This document shows positions 35,349 through 45,522 of a DNA stretch of 64,000 bases, one piece after another; positions within the stretch are counted from its first letter, which is position 1; every line of letters begins with the position of its first letter. This DNA is from Desulfobacter sp. (lineage in GTDB: Bacteria; Desulfobacterota; Desulfobacteria; Desulfobacterales; Desulfobacteraceae): the NCBI GenBank assembly GCA_028768545.1, contig CP054838.1:2839001-2903000 (forward strand). The letters are read 5' to 3'. The notes beneath the pieces are model-generated. The model saw only the letters and a program-made list of their open reading frames with translations, made no database searches and was not told the DNA's origin. The position numbers and the translations under genes are program-made.

Positions 35349-38300
35349 TTACAGCTTTGTCACGTTGACCATAAAGGCTTTGGTTTCGGGAATTCGTGTG
35401 TTGGGGTCCCCGGCCGGTGGTGTGAGCAGGTTGGCACTTTCCTCTGTGCCTGTGGCGGGCCAGCGCCATCCGTAATGCCAGGGGATACCCACCTGATGGA
35501 CCGTGGCATACCCGATCTTAAAGGGTTTGAACCGCTTGGTGACAATGGCTGTACATTCCAGGGATGCCCGGGCAGATGAAACATTGACCCGTTCTCCGTT
35601 TTCAATGCCCCTGAGTTTGGCCAGCTCCTCGCTCATCTCCACAAATACGTTGGGGTGAAGTTCCATGAGCCATTCCTGGGGCCGGGTCATCAGACCTGTC
35701 TGCCAATGTTCGCTGACCCTGTAGGTGGTGCCCACAAAGGGGAATCTGGGGTCACAGGTGGCATGCTGGTCATCTTTGGTGGCGTAGACCACGGCTGTGG
35801 GGTTGATCATCTGGGAGGAAAAATAATTTTTTTCCACCGGGCATTCCAAGGGTTCGTAATGCTCGGGAAAAGGACCGTCAGCCCGTCCCGGCCCAAATAT
35901 CTGACCATGGCCGTGCTTTCTCATGATAAAGGGGTGTTTGGAGTCGCTTCGTTTGGACCCGTCCGGATTTTCCATGGGGTACCAGCCGCCGTCAGGCACG
36001 TCTCCTGTCCATTTTTTGGATACGTATTTTCCGTTTTTAACCTCTCCTTCAAATCTGACCACCCAGTTTTTTTCATCCCAGGGCTGGCCTTTGGGATCCA
36101 CAGAGGCCCGGTTATAAATGATGCGGCGGTTGACCGGCCAGCACCAGGCAAATTCAGGATAAAGCCCGATTTTATTGACCGCATCCTTGTTGGAGCGACG
36201 GGCTGCCATATTGCCTTTTTCCGTATAGGAGTTGCAATAGAGCCAGTTGCCCGAGGAGGTGGAGCCGTCTGCCTGGAGAAAGGCAAAAGAGGGGACCAGG
36301 GTGCCTTTTTTATACACCTTGCCCTTGACCTTGGTATCTTTGACAAAATACCCGTTGATCTCCTTGGCTGCTTTATGGGGGTCATAGATCCCGTTGGTTT
36401 CATAGTCCCATTTAAGATTTTTAATGGGGTCGGGGAATTTGCCGCCTCGGGCATATTCTTTTTTGATCAAATGGCCAAGGTGCATGATGATATCCCCGTC
36501 AGGCAAGCTGTTGCCCATGGGTTTCGGACCCTGGTACCGCCATTGCATCCACCGGCCCGAATTGGTGATGGAACCTTCTTTTTCAACGGATACACAGGCC
36601 GGAAGCATGAAGACCTCGGTCTTAATCTCTTTGGGATCCATGCCGGGTCCCTTCCAGAAGGAGCCGGTTTCATTGTCAAATAAATTGACATTGACCATCC
36701 AGTCAAGCCGGGTCATTGATTTTCTGATCTTGGAGGCGTTGGAGCCTGAGCAGGCAGGATTCTGGCCCCAGGCAAAAAATCCGTTGATTTTATCCTTGTA
36801 CATGGCATCAAAAAGATCAAACCAGGAATAGACTTTGTCGTCATCCACCTTGGGCAGCCAATTGTATCCAAACTCATTTTTCGGGGTAGCCTTGTCACCG
36901 AAAAAGGATTTGAGCAGGCTCACCGAATATTTGGGATAGTTCTGCCACCAGTTGGCAGACAGGGGATCCTGACTCTTAGGGGTCCATTTTTTATTATAGG
37001 CGGCAAGGCTTGTGTTGGAAGCCCTTGCTGTCTTAAGATACCCCGGCCAGATATGCCAGAGCAGGCAATGGTCTGTGGACCCCTGGACATTGGATTCCCC
37101 TCTCAGGGCGTTGACTCCGCCCCCGGCCACGCCCATATTTCCCAACAGAAGCTGGATCATGGCCATGGTCCGGATAATCTGGGTGCCCACGGTATGCTGG
37201 GTCCAGCCCATGGCATACATGATGGTTCCGGCCTTGCCCCTTGCTCCGGATTCTGCATAGGTCTTGTATACCGTGAGCAGATCTTTTTTCGGGGTTCCGG
37301 TCACCATGGAGACCTTGTCCAGATCATACCGGTCATAGTGCTTTTTTAAAAGCTGGAACACAGAGCGTTTGTGTTTCAGGGTTCTGTCTTTTTTGGGGAT
37401 ACCCTTGCCGTCCATTTCAAAGGCCCATTTGGATTTGTCATAGGAGCCTGTGGAAGGGCCTTGTTTAGAAGGCTTGTACCCGGAAAACAGACCGTCCTCA
37501 AACCCAAAGGCTTTGCCCACAATAAAGGGGGCATTGGTATAGGCGGCCGTGTATTCCTCGTTATAGAGGTTGTTTTCTAAAATGTATTTTATCATCCCGC
37601 CTAAAAAAGCGATATCTGTGCCGGACCTAAGGCTTGTATAAATATCTGCCTTGGCCGAGGTTCTTGTGAACCTTGGGTCCACATTGATGAGTTTGGCCCC
37701 TTTTTCCATGGCCTTTGTCACATATTTAAATGAGATGGGATGATTTTCAGCTGCATTGGAGCCCATGATTAAAATACAGTCTGAATTTTTGATATCAATC
37801 CAGTGGTTGGTCATTGCACCGCGTCCAAACGACTCTGCCAGAGCCGCTACAGTTGCGCTGTGTCAGATCCTGGCCTGGTGTTCGACATAGACCAGGCCTA
37901 AAGAACGCATCAGGGCCTGGTAAATCCAGCATTCTTCATTGTCCATGGCTGCCGATCCCACAGAGGCCATGTTGGTGACCCGGTTGACCACCTGGCCCTT
38001 GCTGTTTTTGGCTTCAAATCCTTTGTCGCGAGTCTCTTTGACCCGTTTTGCAATGGTTTTCAAGGCCCAGTCCCAAGAGACCTTTTCCCATTTATCTGAA
38101 TGGGGTGCCCGGTACATGGGTTCGGTAAGACGTTTTTCGTTTTCCACCAATTGTTTGATGGATGCTCCTTTGGAGCAGAGCGCACCCCGGTTAATGACAT
38201 GGTCGGGGTCCCCTTCAATGTTGATGACCCTGCCGTCTCCTCGGTTACTTGTATGAACAATGGCACCGCAACCGACTGCACAATAGCAGCAGATGGTGGT

Positions 38301-38438
38301 GGTTTCCTTGGCATACTGGGTTTTGAGCATCTGGGCGTGGGATTTAATCGGTTTAAGGTCAAATCCAAGGCCGCTGACCGCCACCCCGGCTGCCGTAACC
38401 CCTGAAATTTTGATAAAATCTCGTCTGTTGAGTTCCAT
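35349..38438 (-). CDS. fdhA: Formate dehydrogenase alpha subunit, selenocysteine-containing
   Basis: The catalytic Mo/W-bis-MGD subunit, oxidising formate to CO2. It is one gene read through an in-frame TGA at 37863-37865: upstream 191 codons end in EHQARI, then U, then HSATVAALAESFGRGAMTNHW, the classic Sec-His active site. Total 1029 residues from the ATG at 38438 (AGGAGG 10 nt before; another ATG at 38447 is too close to the SD). A twin-arginine signal (LNRRDFIK) indicates folded export to the periplasm. A [4Fe-4S] site is visible as C50-x2-C53-x3-C57 and C88. A hairpin follows the UGA (see SECIS). Ordinary gene calling would split it into two pieces (38447-37863 and 37814-35349). Confidence 0.95.
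37830..37846 (-). promoter_or_regulatory. Bacterial SECIS-like hairpin downstream of the fdhA UGA
   Basis: In the mRNA, 16 nt after UGA, CGGCTCT pairs with AGAGTCG (one G-U pair) around a GGC loop. Position and GG-containing loop fit SelB-bound SECIS elements, which lie inside the coding sequence right after UGA. Confidence 0.7.
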
Positions 38439-38478
38439 TAAAACCATGCCTCCTTGACAAAATAATTGATTTAAACCC

Positions 38479-38537
38479 CTTGTCTGACGGACAAAGGCGC
38501 TGTCTGCTGTGGAGGTGCCTGGTCAGGCCAGCAGACA
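38479..38537 (-). promoter_or_regulatory. Tandem stem-loops in the fdhA leader
   Basis: Between the fdhA start and the divergent kinase gene, TGTCTGCTG (38501-38509) pairs with CAGCAGACA (38529-38537), enclosing an inner GCCTG/CAGGC stem; next to it CTTGTC/GACAAaG forms a second hairpin at 38479-38498. They lie 40-100 nt before the fdhA start. A structured 5' UTR with regulation by molybdenum or tungsten cofactor would be one explanation; no known riboswitch consensus was confirmed. Confidence 0.45.
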
Positions 38538-38732
38538 AATCCTTTGACTCGTCAGTGTTTGTAAAATTAAAAAAATTCATAGCACAGCAGGGGTTACAAA
38601 AAAGTTACAACGGTCGATATGGGACTCGGACAAGCCAATCTCAGGGATTGTTTCAATAAAGCGTATCATGTATCCTTAAATTTGTTGAATTAAACCAATT
38701 GGTGTTAACCATTAGACGTTTATGGAAGTAAA

Positions 38733-41187
38733 ATGGATAAAAAAAAATTGTACGCCCAAACCCATTGGCTTGTCCCGATTTTTTTATTGGGGTTTATACT
38801 GGTTCTGGGCATCAGCCTTTTTTCCGTTGTCTATGAGATTGGACAGCACCGGAGTTTTGAAGAAGGGGAAATCCACTATTAGGACCATTTCAGGCACTGC
38901 TGCCCAGGCCTGTTCAGATGCGTTCCGGGGGGAAATTCATCTGAATTTGTACTTGTTGTATCATGATGCGGTGGATCGTGAAAAAGTAGATGACCGATTG
39001 GCCTCCCTTGAACGCAACATTGCAAAATTGGACCGGCTGACCAAAAGATCCAAGGTCAGAGAATTGTTCGAATCCCTTGAATCCTGGGCCATGAGAGTTC
39101 CGGGAACGGTTTCTAACCTTTTTTTATCCAATGACCAGGAAATGAACAAGGGCGGCTCATTTGATTTTTCAGAGCACAAAGCTCAGATTTTAAACGCCTA
39201 TTCTGTCTTTTCCCATGTTCGAAAATTAGGGGTGAAACTTAATGGCCAGGCATTGGACATGGAAACTGAGGCCAGGAAAAACGCCCGGGAAGCGGCCCAA
39301 AAGCGGCGGGGATATTTTTATTCTGCCATTATTGTTATCTTTGGCTGTATTCTGGTCTTGGGGGTTTTATGGATCCAGGCCTATGCCTCCCTGGTTCGGG
39401 AGATACAGCAGCGTAAAAATGCAGATGCCGCCCTGAGGCAAAGCGAACAAAAGGTTCAGATCCTCCATGGGCAGACCGAACAATTGAGCCTGGCTGCAGC
39501 CCAGGTGATTTCAATGGGGGACAAGGCGCTTGTCTCCCAAAAAATTTGCAATGCCATTGTGGCCTATTCAGATTATCAGCGGGTGATTATTTCCCTGTTC
39601 AAGGATGAGTTTCCCTTTCGGGAGATTGTTGGGTTCGCGGGCATTGGCAAAGAACAGGTTGAGCGGCTGAGGAGGATTGAATTTTCCAGAGACTGGTACA
39701 ACGACGTGTTTGACCAGGGAATTCCTGTTGGCCGGTGTAGCTATTATATTCCCCAGACAATGAAACATCTGTTGAATCAGGAGGCCACCTGTTTCGGGAA
39801 AGGCCCTGTGCCGGAAAAGAACAATGCCTGGCACCCTGAGGACAATCTTTTTGTACGGATGAATGATGAAAAAGGGGAATTTATCGGGGTGATTTCCGTG
39901 GATGATTCAAAATCCGGAGAAATTCCCAGTGCCCGGACCATACGCCCTTTGGAAATATTTTCAAGCCTGATTTCCCAGATCATCATACTCAAGCGGGAAC
40001 AGGAGAGGCGTGAAAAAATGGAAGCCCAGCTTAACCAGGCCGTTAAAATGGAATCCATCGGCACCCTGGCCGGGGGGATTGCCCATGATTTCAACAATAT
40101 CCTTGGCATTATTCTGGGCAATACCGAGTTGGGCCTGGGCAAGATCGCCAATGACCATCCCTCCCATAAGAATTTATCAGAAATCAAAAATGCAAGTTTG
40201 AGAGCCGCAGACATTGTCCGGCAGTTATTGAGTTTTTCAAGCAAAACTGAACCTGTGCTGAACCCCATAGATATTGTTCCCCTGATTCATGATACCTTAA
40301 AATTCATGCGGTCGAGCATTCCGTCCACCGTGGATATCAAGCAAATGATAATACCCAAGATGGCCGTTGTCATGGCTGATCCTGTCCAGATCAACCGCAT
40401 TCTTATGAATCTTTGTATTAATGCCTTTCAGGCCATGCCCGATGAAAAGGGTGTCATAGAGGTCACAGCCCGTGTGATTGAGATTTTGGAAAAGGATGCG
40501 TTGTCCATGAACGGGGTTTTCCCCGGGTTCTATCTAAGGATTCGGGTTTCAGATTCAGGCCAGGGCATTGATCCGGATATCCTGGACCGGATTTTTGATC
40601 CGTATTTTACCACCAAAGATGTGGGCAAGGGATCTGGCATGGGCCTGTCTGTGGTGGTCGGTATTGTCAAGGCCCACAATGGTGAGATCCAGGTGGACAG
40701 CACACCGGGGCAGGGCTCTCAATTTTCAGTTTACCTGCCGTTGGTATTTTCTCCGCCCCAAAATTTGTCGGAAGGGGAGAAAAAAATACCAGGCCCGGGC
40801 CACGAACATATTTTATTTGTGGATGATGATCCTGCCATCACGGACATGTATGCAACGCTTCTCAATCGCCTGGGGTACAGGACAAAAGTATCAAACCATC
40901 CATTAAAGGCCCTGGCCCTGTTTAAGGCCGCACCTGACCAGTTTGACCTGGTGATTACAGATATGACCATGCCCTCAATGACCGGTGCGGAACTGGCCAA
41001 GGCAATTCTGGACATTACCAAAGATCTGCCCATTATTATTTGCACCGGACATTCTGACCTCCTGGATGAGGCTGCTGCCATTGAGCTTGGGGTCGCAGCC
41101 TATGTGACCAAGCCCATTACCTGCCAGAAGATGGCCTCGACCATTCGTCAGGTTCTCGAATCAGGCAGGTCCTCTGTTCACCCATGA
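38733..41187 (+). pseudogene. Membrane hybrid histidine kinase with frameshift near the N-terminus
   Basis: The natural start appears to be ATG 38733, giving MDKKKLYAQTHW then a transmembrane helix (residues 13-34), but this frame stops at 38880-38882 after FEEGEIHY. The main frame, ending at 41187, continues STIRTISGTAA. Removing one base in the run GGGGAAA (near 38866-38872) joins them smoothly (FEEGESTIRTISG). The combined protein of about 815 aa would have TM1, a periplasmic helical sensor domain, TM2 (YFYSAIIVIFGCIL), a GAF-like domain, HisKA (GGIAHDFNN), HATPase (DSGQGID, GSGMGLSV) and a C-terminal receiver (DDDPA, ITDMTMPSMTG, TKPI). Either a sequencing error or a real one-base insertion. 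Confidence 0.75.
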
Positions 41188-41390
41188 TATATCATGGGGG
41201 TGGTGAAATTTCGTTTTTGCTGTGGTGGCCGTGTTAATGTTTTTTTTGGAAAATAAAACAAAATAAACCTTAAACGCCCTGTGCAACAAGGCGTGGCAAA
41301 TGGGTCGACCTTTAAAAAAAACAGGGTTGCACGGTTTTTGCTCTGATCTATGCATATTATGAGATTTCTCAATACATACGGAGGCGTATC

Positions 41391-41870
41391 ATGCATAGAC
41401 AATTTACCTTAAGTTTTTGGCTGATATTTTGGCTGGTGCCTTTAATGATAGCCTTTTCAACCCTTTCCGGCCATTGCCAGGACAGGGGTGAAAACAGCGC
41501 TCCCGGGTTCAGGGTCCGTATTTTTCCCATTCCCCGTTCTCTTGTCCAGAGCCCCATGCCCATATCGTTTAACGGCATGTCAGAGCTGGGTTACAATTTA
41601 AAGTCGTTTTCAGGTGTATCAACAAAACAGAGGATGGTCCCGGATTCTTTTTCCCGCCTGTCCCCCTTGGGGTTGACCCGCGGCTTAACTCATATCAAGG
41701 CCTATTTACGCCACTATTTAAATTTGCCCGACCTGAATTCAAACCAGGCCACATTAAACGCCTATCCCTTGGCCTCGGAACATAAAATACAAGAAGATCG
41801 GCTCTCACTTGAATTCCAGGCGGATGTGTCGGATTTGAGCGGTGCCCTGCTGTTTGTCCTGAAAATTTAA
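41391..41870 (+). CDS. Exported protein of unknown function
   Basis: 159 aa, with GGAGG before the ATG and a signal peptide (residues 1-29, cleavage near GHCQ-D). The mature part has no recognised motif or cysteines and is rich in Ser, Leu and Pro. Just before it lies a 200-nt region with the perfect palindrome CCCATGATATATCATGGG (41181-41198), which overlaps the stop of the kinase gene. No function is proposed. Confidence 0.65.
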   Translation: MHRQFTLSFWLIFWLVPLMIAFSTLSGHCQDRGENSAPGFRVRIFPIPRSLVQSPMPISFNGMSELGYNLKSFSGVSTKQRMVPDSFSRLSPLGLTRGLTHIKAYLRHYLNLPDLNSNQATLNAYPLASEHKIQEDRLSLEFQADVSDLSGALLFVLKI

Positions 41871-41910
41871 AACCGTTTACGGCATTGGGTAATTTTTTGT
41901 CCATTCCCGG

Positions 41911-43416
41911 TTAATATGAAGGCAGTCCTCTGATATTCCGGGCGGTAATGGGAACAGATCTTGGAATTTTAATAATAAATTTACTGCCCCGGTTTTTGGT
42001 GGACACAACTTTAATTTCTCCCCTGTGCTGGTTGATGACCTTGTTTGCGATGAACAGGCCTAAACCTGTACCCTTGTTTCCCTTGGATGAAAAAAAGATG
42101 GTGAAAATATTTTTCAAGGTGGATTTGTCCATTCCCTGGCCGTTATCCTGAATGCGGAACAATACCTTTTCTTTGTCCACCCGGGCCTGGAAAAGGATGG
42201 TATGGACTTTGTCCTCAGATTCACGGTCATCAATACAGGCTTCAATTCCGTTTTCAAGAATATTGACCAAGGCGGTCTGGAGGCTGTTTTTATCAATTTC
42301 AAAAATATCGTCATTCACCAGGGTCTCAAATTTTTTGTCCAGTACAATCCCTTTTTTGTAGGCTTTCATGGCCACAAGTCCCAGGGTTTCTTCCAAAAAA
42401 TTTTTGCATGACACCTTTTCCCATTCCAGGGATCTGGTTTTGGTATAATAAAGGATGTCCAGCACCAGTTTTTTGATTCTGGAAGTCATATCCTTGGTCA
42501 TAAGATACCCTTCCTTTACCTTTTCCATGCGCTGGGAATCAAATCCGGTTTCCATGAGATAAAGACCTCCGTCCAGGCTGGTGAGCAACCCCTTGATGCC
42601 GTGGGAAATGGATCCGATCATAAATCCCAGGGAGGTGAGATGGTCTTCTAGTCTGCGGGCTTCTGTGATATCCATGAGCACCACCAGGGCCTGGGAGACC
42701 TCTCCGTTATCATCCCTGATGGGGGCGGTATAGCAAAGGACGGCATGTTTTACCCCGTCCGAAGATATGATTTCCATTTCAGAGGATTGATTGGTCCCGT
42801 CCTTAATGGTTTTTTGTACCGGGCACTCCCGGCAGGGTTCATCCCTGTTTTTGCAGATTCCAAAGCAATATTCCCCGATATGATGGCCAAAGTACTCTTC
42901 AAATTTACGGTTGGCGTCTGTGATATGGTAATCTCCGTCCTGAACAAAAACAAAACAGGGCACCTCGTTGAACAATTGCTGGTAATTTTGCTGGGACCTT
43001 GCAAACCGGCTTTTATAGCAGTTATCGTTAAAACAGATATGCTGGTGCATATAAATGCGTTCCAGGGCACGGTTGATGTAAAACTCAAAGGTTGAACAGG
43101 AACAGGGCAGAATGAGAAAATCCGATGCCCCGCTCTGCAATGCTTGAATGCCGGTGTCGGTATGATCAAGGTCAACGGCTGCAATGATGTCCATGTTGAT
43201 CTTGGTTTTGGCGATTTTGGCAATTTTTTTTAGGCACCCTTGTTCGTGCTCGTCAATAAAGACAACTGAAATATCGCTTTCTTCTGCAAGGGTTGTCAGA
43301 TCATAATCTGAGTCACGGGTCATGGATATAAAGTTGAGCTGGTTAAAAAATTTTGATTCTTTAATATCAGGAATGGCATTTTCCCAATAGTTGATCATAT
43401 GAATATAAAGCTTCAT
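41911..43416 (-). CDS. Receiver-like/PAS sensor histidine kinase with Cys-rich PAS
   Basis: 501 aa from the ATG at 43416 (a TTG at 43464 would add 16 residues). Residues 1-120 resemble a receiver but the usual Lys is lost (FLILPC), so phosphorylation there is doubtful. PAS about 145-255 carries C184, C188, C195 and C198 (GEYCFGICKNRDEPCRECP). HisKA has H272 (GSISHGIKGLL), followed by HATPase with N box, DNGQGMD and GTGLGLF. No membrane helix. It is transcribed alone, divergently from the repressor gene at 43562. Confidence 0.85.
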   Translation of the reverse strand: MKLYIHMINYWENAIPDIKESKFFNQLNFISMTRDSDYDLTTLAEESDISVVFIDEHEQGCLKKIAKIAKTKINMDIIAAVDLDHTDTGIQALQSGASDFLILPCSCSTFEFYINRALERIYMHQHICFNDNCYKSRFARSQQNYQQLFNEVPCFVFVQDGDYHITDANRKFEEYFGHHIGEYCFGICKNRDEPCRECPVQKTIKDGTNQSSEMEIISSDGVKHAVLCYTAPIRDDNGEVSQALVVLMDITEARRLEDHLTSLGFMIGSISHGIKGLLTSLDGGLYLMETGFDSQRMEKVKEGYLMTKDMTSRIKKLVLDILYYTKTRSLEWEKVSCKNFLEETLGLVAMKAYKKGIVLDKKFETLVNDDIFEIDKNSLQTALVNILENGIEACIDDRESEDKVHTILFQARVDKEKVLFRIQDNGQGMDKSTLKNIFTIFFSSKGNKGTGLGLFIANKVINQHRGEIKVVSTKNRGSKFIIKIPRSVPITARNIRGLPSY

Positions 43417-43561
43417 GTCCTTTGGGTTTCCTTTTTGGGTTGACTCTTTTTTTGCTTCCACCAAGGATATCAGGAATTTTAATTAAAAAAAATTAAAAAA
43501 TATGTTGCTTTTTTTAAACAGGGATGTAAAAATAAAGCTCAACAAGGGAAGGTATAAAATT

Positions 43562-44221
43562 ATGGAAAATAAAGTTGACATATTATTGCAACGTCTCATG
43601 ACATCCACTGGAATTTCTTCCCAGTCCGAGCTTGCCAAAGAACTTGGGATCAACCGTTCGGGCATCACCCACGCCAGAAACAAAAATCATATCCCTGATA
43701 ATTGGATTGTCAAGCTGTTCAGGCGGTTCAGAGTGAATCCCGAATGGGTGGACACGGGAAACGGTCCAGTGTTTTATGATGGCGGGCAAACAGAGACTGG
43801 CGGGGGAGTGGATTTCAAGCAGATCCCCAAGGTGGCAGCAAGGCTTTCTGCCGGAACCGGTTCTTTTGAGTGCGATCAGGAGGTCTCTGAATTTCTTTCT
43901 TTTCCGACACCTTGGCTTTCCCGCAAAGGGTCGGCAGCCTCAATGGTGGCCATGGAGGTGTTTGGCCAGAGCATGGAGCCCCTTATCCGTGAAGGAGACA
44001 CCGTTCTTATTGACCAGTCCCAGACTAAAATTATGGCAGGGGCCATTTATGCGGTGGGTGTGGATGATACCATCCTGGTCAAGCGTCTTGAAAAACATCC
44101 TGATGCCCTCGTACTCTGTAGTGATAATACCGACTTTCAGCCCATTTATCTGGATGCCCATGCATTGGATAAGGTCAGGGTTTTGGGCCGGGTGATTTGG
44201 AGCAGCAGGGAATACCGGTAA
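43562..44221 (+). CDS. CI/LexA-like S24-family repressor
   Basis: 219 aa from the ATG at 43562 (AAGGGAAGG about 10 nt before; an upstream TTG is not preferred). Residues 1-65 form a CI-type helix-turn-helix (SQSELAKELGINRSGITHARNK). The C-terminal half is a LexA/S24 peptidase domain: putative cleavage pair A97-G98 (LSAGTG), catalytic S137 (GQSMEPLIREGD) and K174 (LVKRLEK). Such proteins silence genes until RecA-stimulated self-cleavage after DNA damage. No prophage genes are adjacent, so it is a stand-alone regulator or remnant. Confidence 0.85.
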   Translation: MENKVDILLQRLMTSTGISSQSELAKELGINRSGITHARNKNHIPDNWIVKLFRRFRVNPEWVDTGNGPVFYDGGQTETGGGVDFKQIPKVAARLSAGTGSFECDQEVSEFLSFPTPWLSRKGSAASMVAMEVFGQSMEPLIREGDTVLIDQSQTKIMAGAIYAVGVDDTILVKRLEKHPDALVLCSDNTDFQPIYLDAHALDKVRVLGRVIWSSREYR

Positions 44222-44289
44222 AATTTTTTTGCCCTCTTTGTTTAGTTTTTTCAACAAAAAATAAAAATTTCATACACGAGGAGTTAAAA

Positions 44290-44596
44290 ATGCAACAAAA
44301 AAAAACAACAATACCGATGATGTCAAGGGTGAAACTTAAGGTAAAATTAATAGGTTGGGTCTTGGTCTGGATTGCCGGCCTTTTAATGGCCGGCAGTGAC
44401 GGGCCTTGGATGCCGTATTTAAACATCATGGGGCTTTTGTTATTTTTAGGTGCCTGTGTGGGACTTGGGCGGGTGCTGCCAGCTCTTGAATTACACGGGC
44501 CGGTTTCGCCTGACCCGTATTTGCCCAGGGTGCAACCTTTGAAAACATCCTCAAAGCCCATGGGGATTCGTCCCAGATATGCAAGAGAGCTTGGGG
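44290..44596 (+). CDS. Small membrane protein, 3' end cut by IS6 copy E
   Basis: About 102 residues from the ATG at 44290 (GAGGAG before it), with two hydrophobic helices (residues about 19-36 and 42-62). The frame continues into IS6 copy E and ends inside it, so the native C-terminus is lost or replaced. Role unknown; probably co-transcribed with the repressor 68 nt upstream. Confidence 0.55.
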
Positions 44597-45433
44597 GGTT
44601 CTGTTGCAAAAAATTATTAATGTCTGATACAAGTCCGTTTTGGCACTAATTTATTTGCAGAGAGATAGTATGAAAAATGAAAACCCTTTCAAGTGGCGTC
44701 ATTATGAAAAAGAAATCATCCTGTTGAATGTTCGCTGGTATCTGAGATATCAATTGAGTTACAGGAATCTGGAAGAGATGATGCAAGAACGGGGCTTATC
44801 TGTGGATCACAGTACCATTTACCGATGGGTTCAGCGCTATGCTCCTGAAATGGAAAAGCGAAGCAGGAAGTATCTGCGGCAATCAAATGATTCTTACCGT
44901 ATTGATGAAACATATATCAAGGTGCGGGGGAAAATGAAGTATCTTTACCGAGCGGTCGATTCCCGTGGAAATACCATCGATTTTCTTCTTCGCAGCAGAC
45001 GTAATATGGAATCTGCCAAACGATTTTTTAAAAAGATGCTGCGAGCTTCCAATAGCTCCAGACCTCGGGTTCTGAGTGTTGACGGAAATCCTGCATATCC
45101 TCCGGCAGTAAAGGCTTTGAAAGAAAAAAAGCTTCTGAATAAGGACTGTATCCTAAGACAGAATAAATATCTGAACAATATTATTGAGCAAGACCACCGG
45201 TTTATCAAAAAGCTTGTCAGAGCTGGTATGGGGTTCAAGACATTTCATTCTGCCTGGCGGACGCTAAAAGGCTATGAAATTATGAACATGATCAGAAAAG
45301 GACAAGTTAAAAATATCAGGAAGGGAGAAATTTTAAAGCAGAAAGAATTCGTCGAAAATCTGTTTTCTTATGCTGCGTAAATTTTACGCCTGAACGATCT
45401 CTTTGTCCTGGAAAAATTTTTTGCAACAGAACC
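44597..45433 (+). mobile_element. IS6-family insertion sequence, copy E
   Basis: 837 bp, rightward. Flanks GCTTGGGG and TTTTGCCG do not match. It forms an inverted pair with copy F, enclosing 1585 bp (45434-47018). Confidence 0.95.
44670..45380 (+). CDS. IS6-family transposase (copy E)
   Basis: 236 aa with an intact catalytic triad, identical in visible translation to copies C and D. Confidence 0.95.
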   Translation: MKNENPFKWRHYEKEIILLNVRWYLRYQLSYRNLEEMMQERGLSVDHSTIYRWVQRYAPEMEKRSRKYLRQSNDSYRIDETYIKVRGKMKYLYRAVDSRGNTIDFLLRSRRNMESAKRFFKKMLRASNSSRPRVLSVDGNPAYPPAVKALKEKKLLNKDCILRQNKYLNNIIEQDHRFIKKLVRAGMGFKTFHSAWRTLKGYEIMNMIRKGQVKNIRKGEILKQKEFVENLFSYAA

Positions 45434-45522
45434 TTTTGCCGCCTCATCCCTTTATCTTTAAATATGTAAATTATTCCGGGTACGCTTTGATGGAATTGAG
45501 GTATCATTTTCAACAGGTTGAG

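Noticed and set aside
41181..41198. Perfect palindrome CCCATGATATATCATGGG as a terminator
   Set aside because: It overlaps the stop codon but is not followed by a T-run; kept only as a remark.
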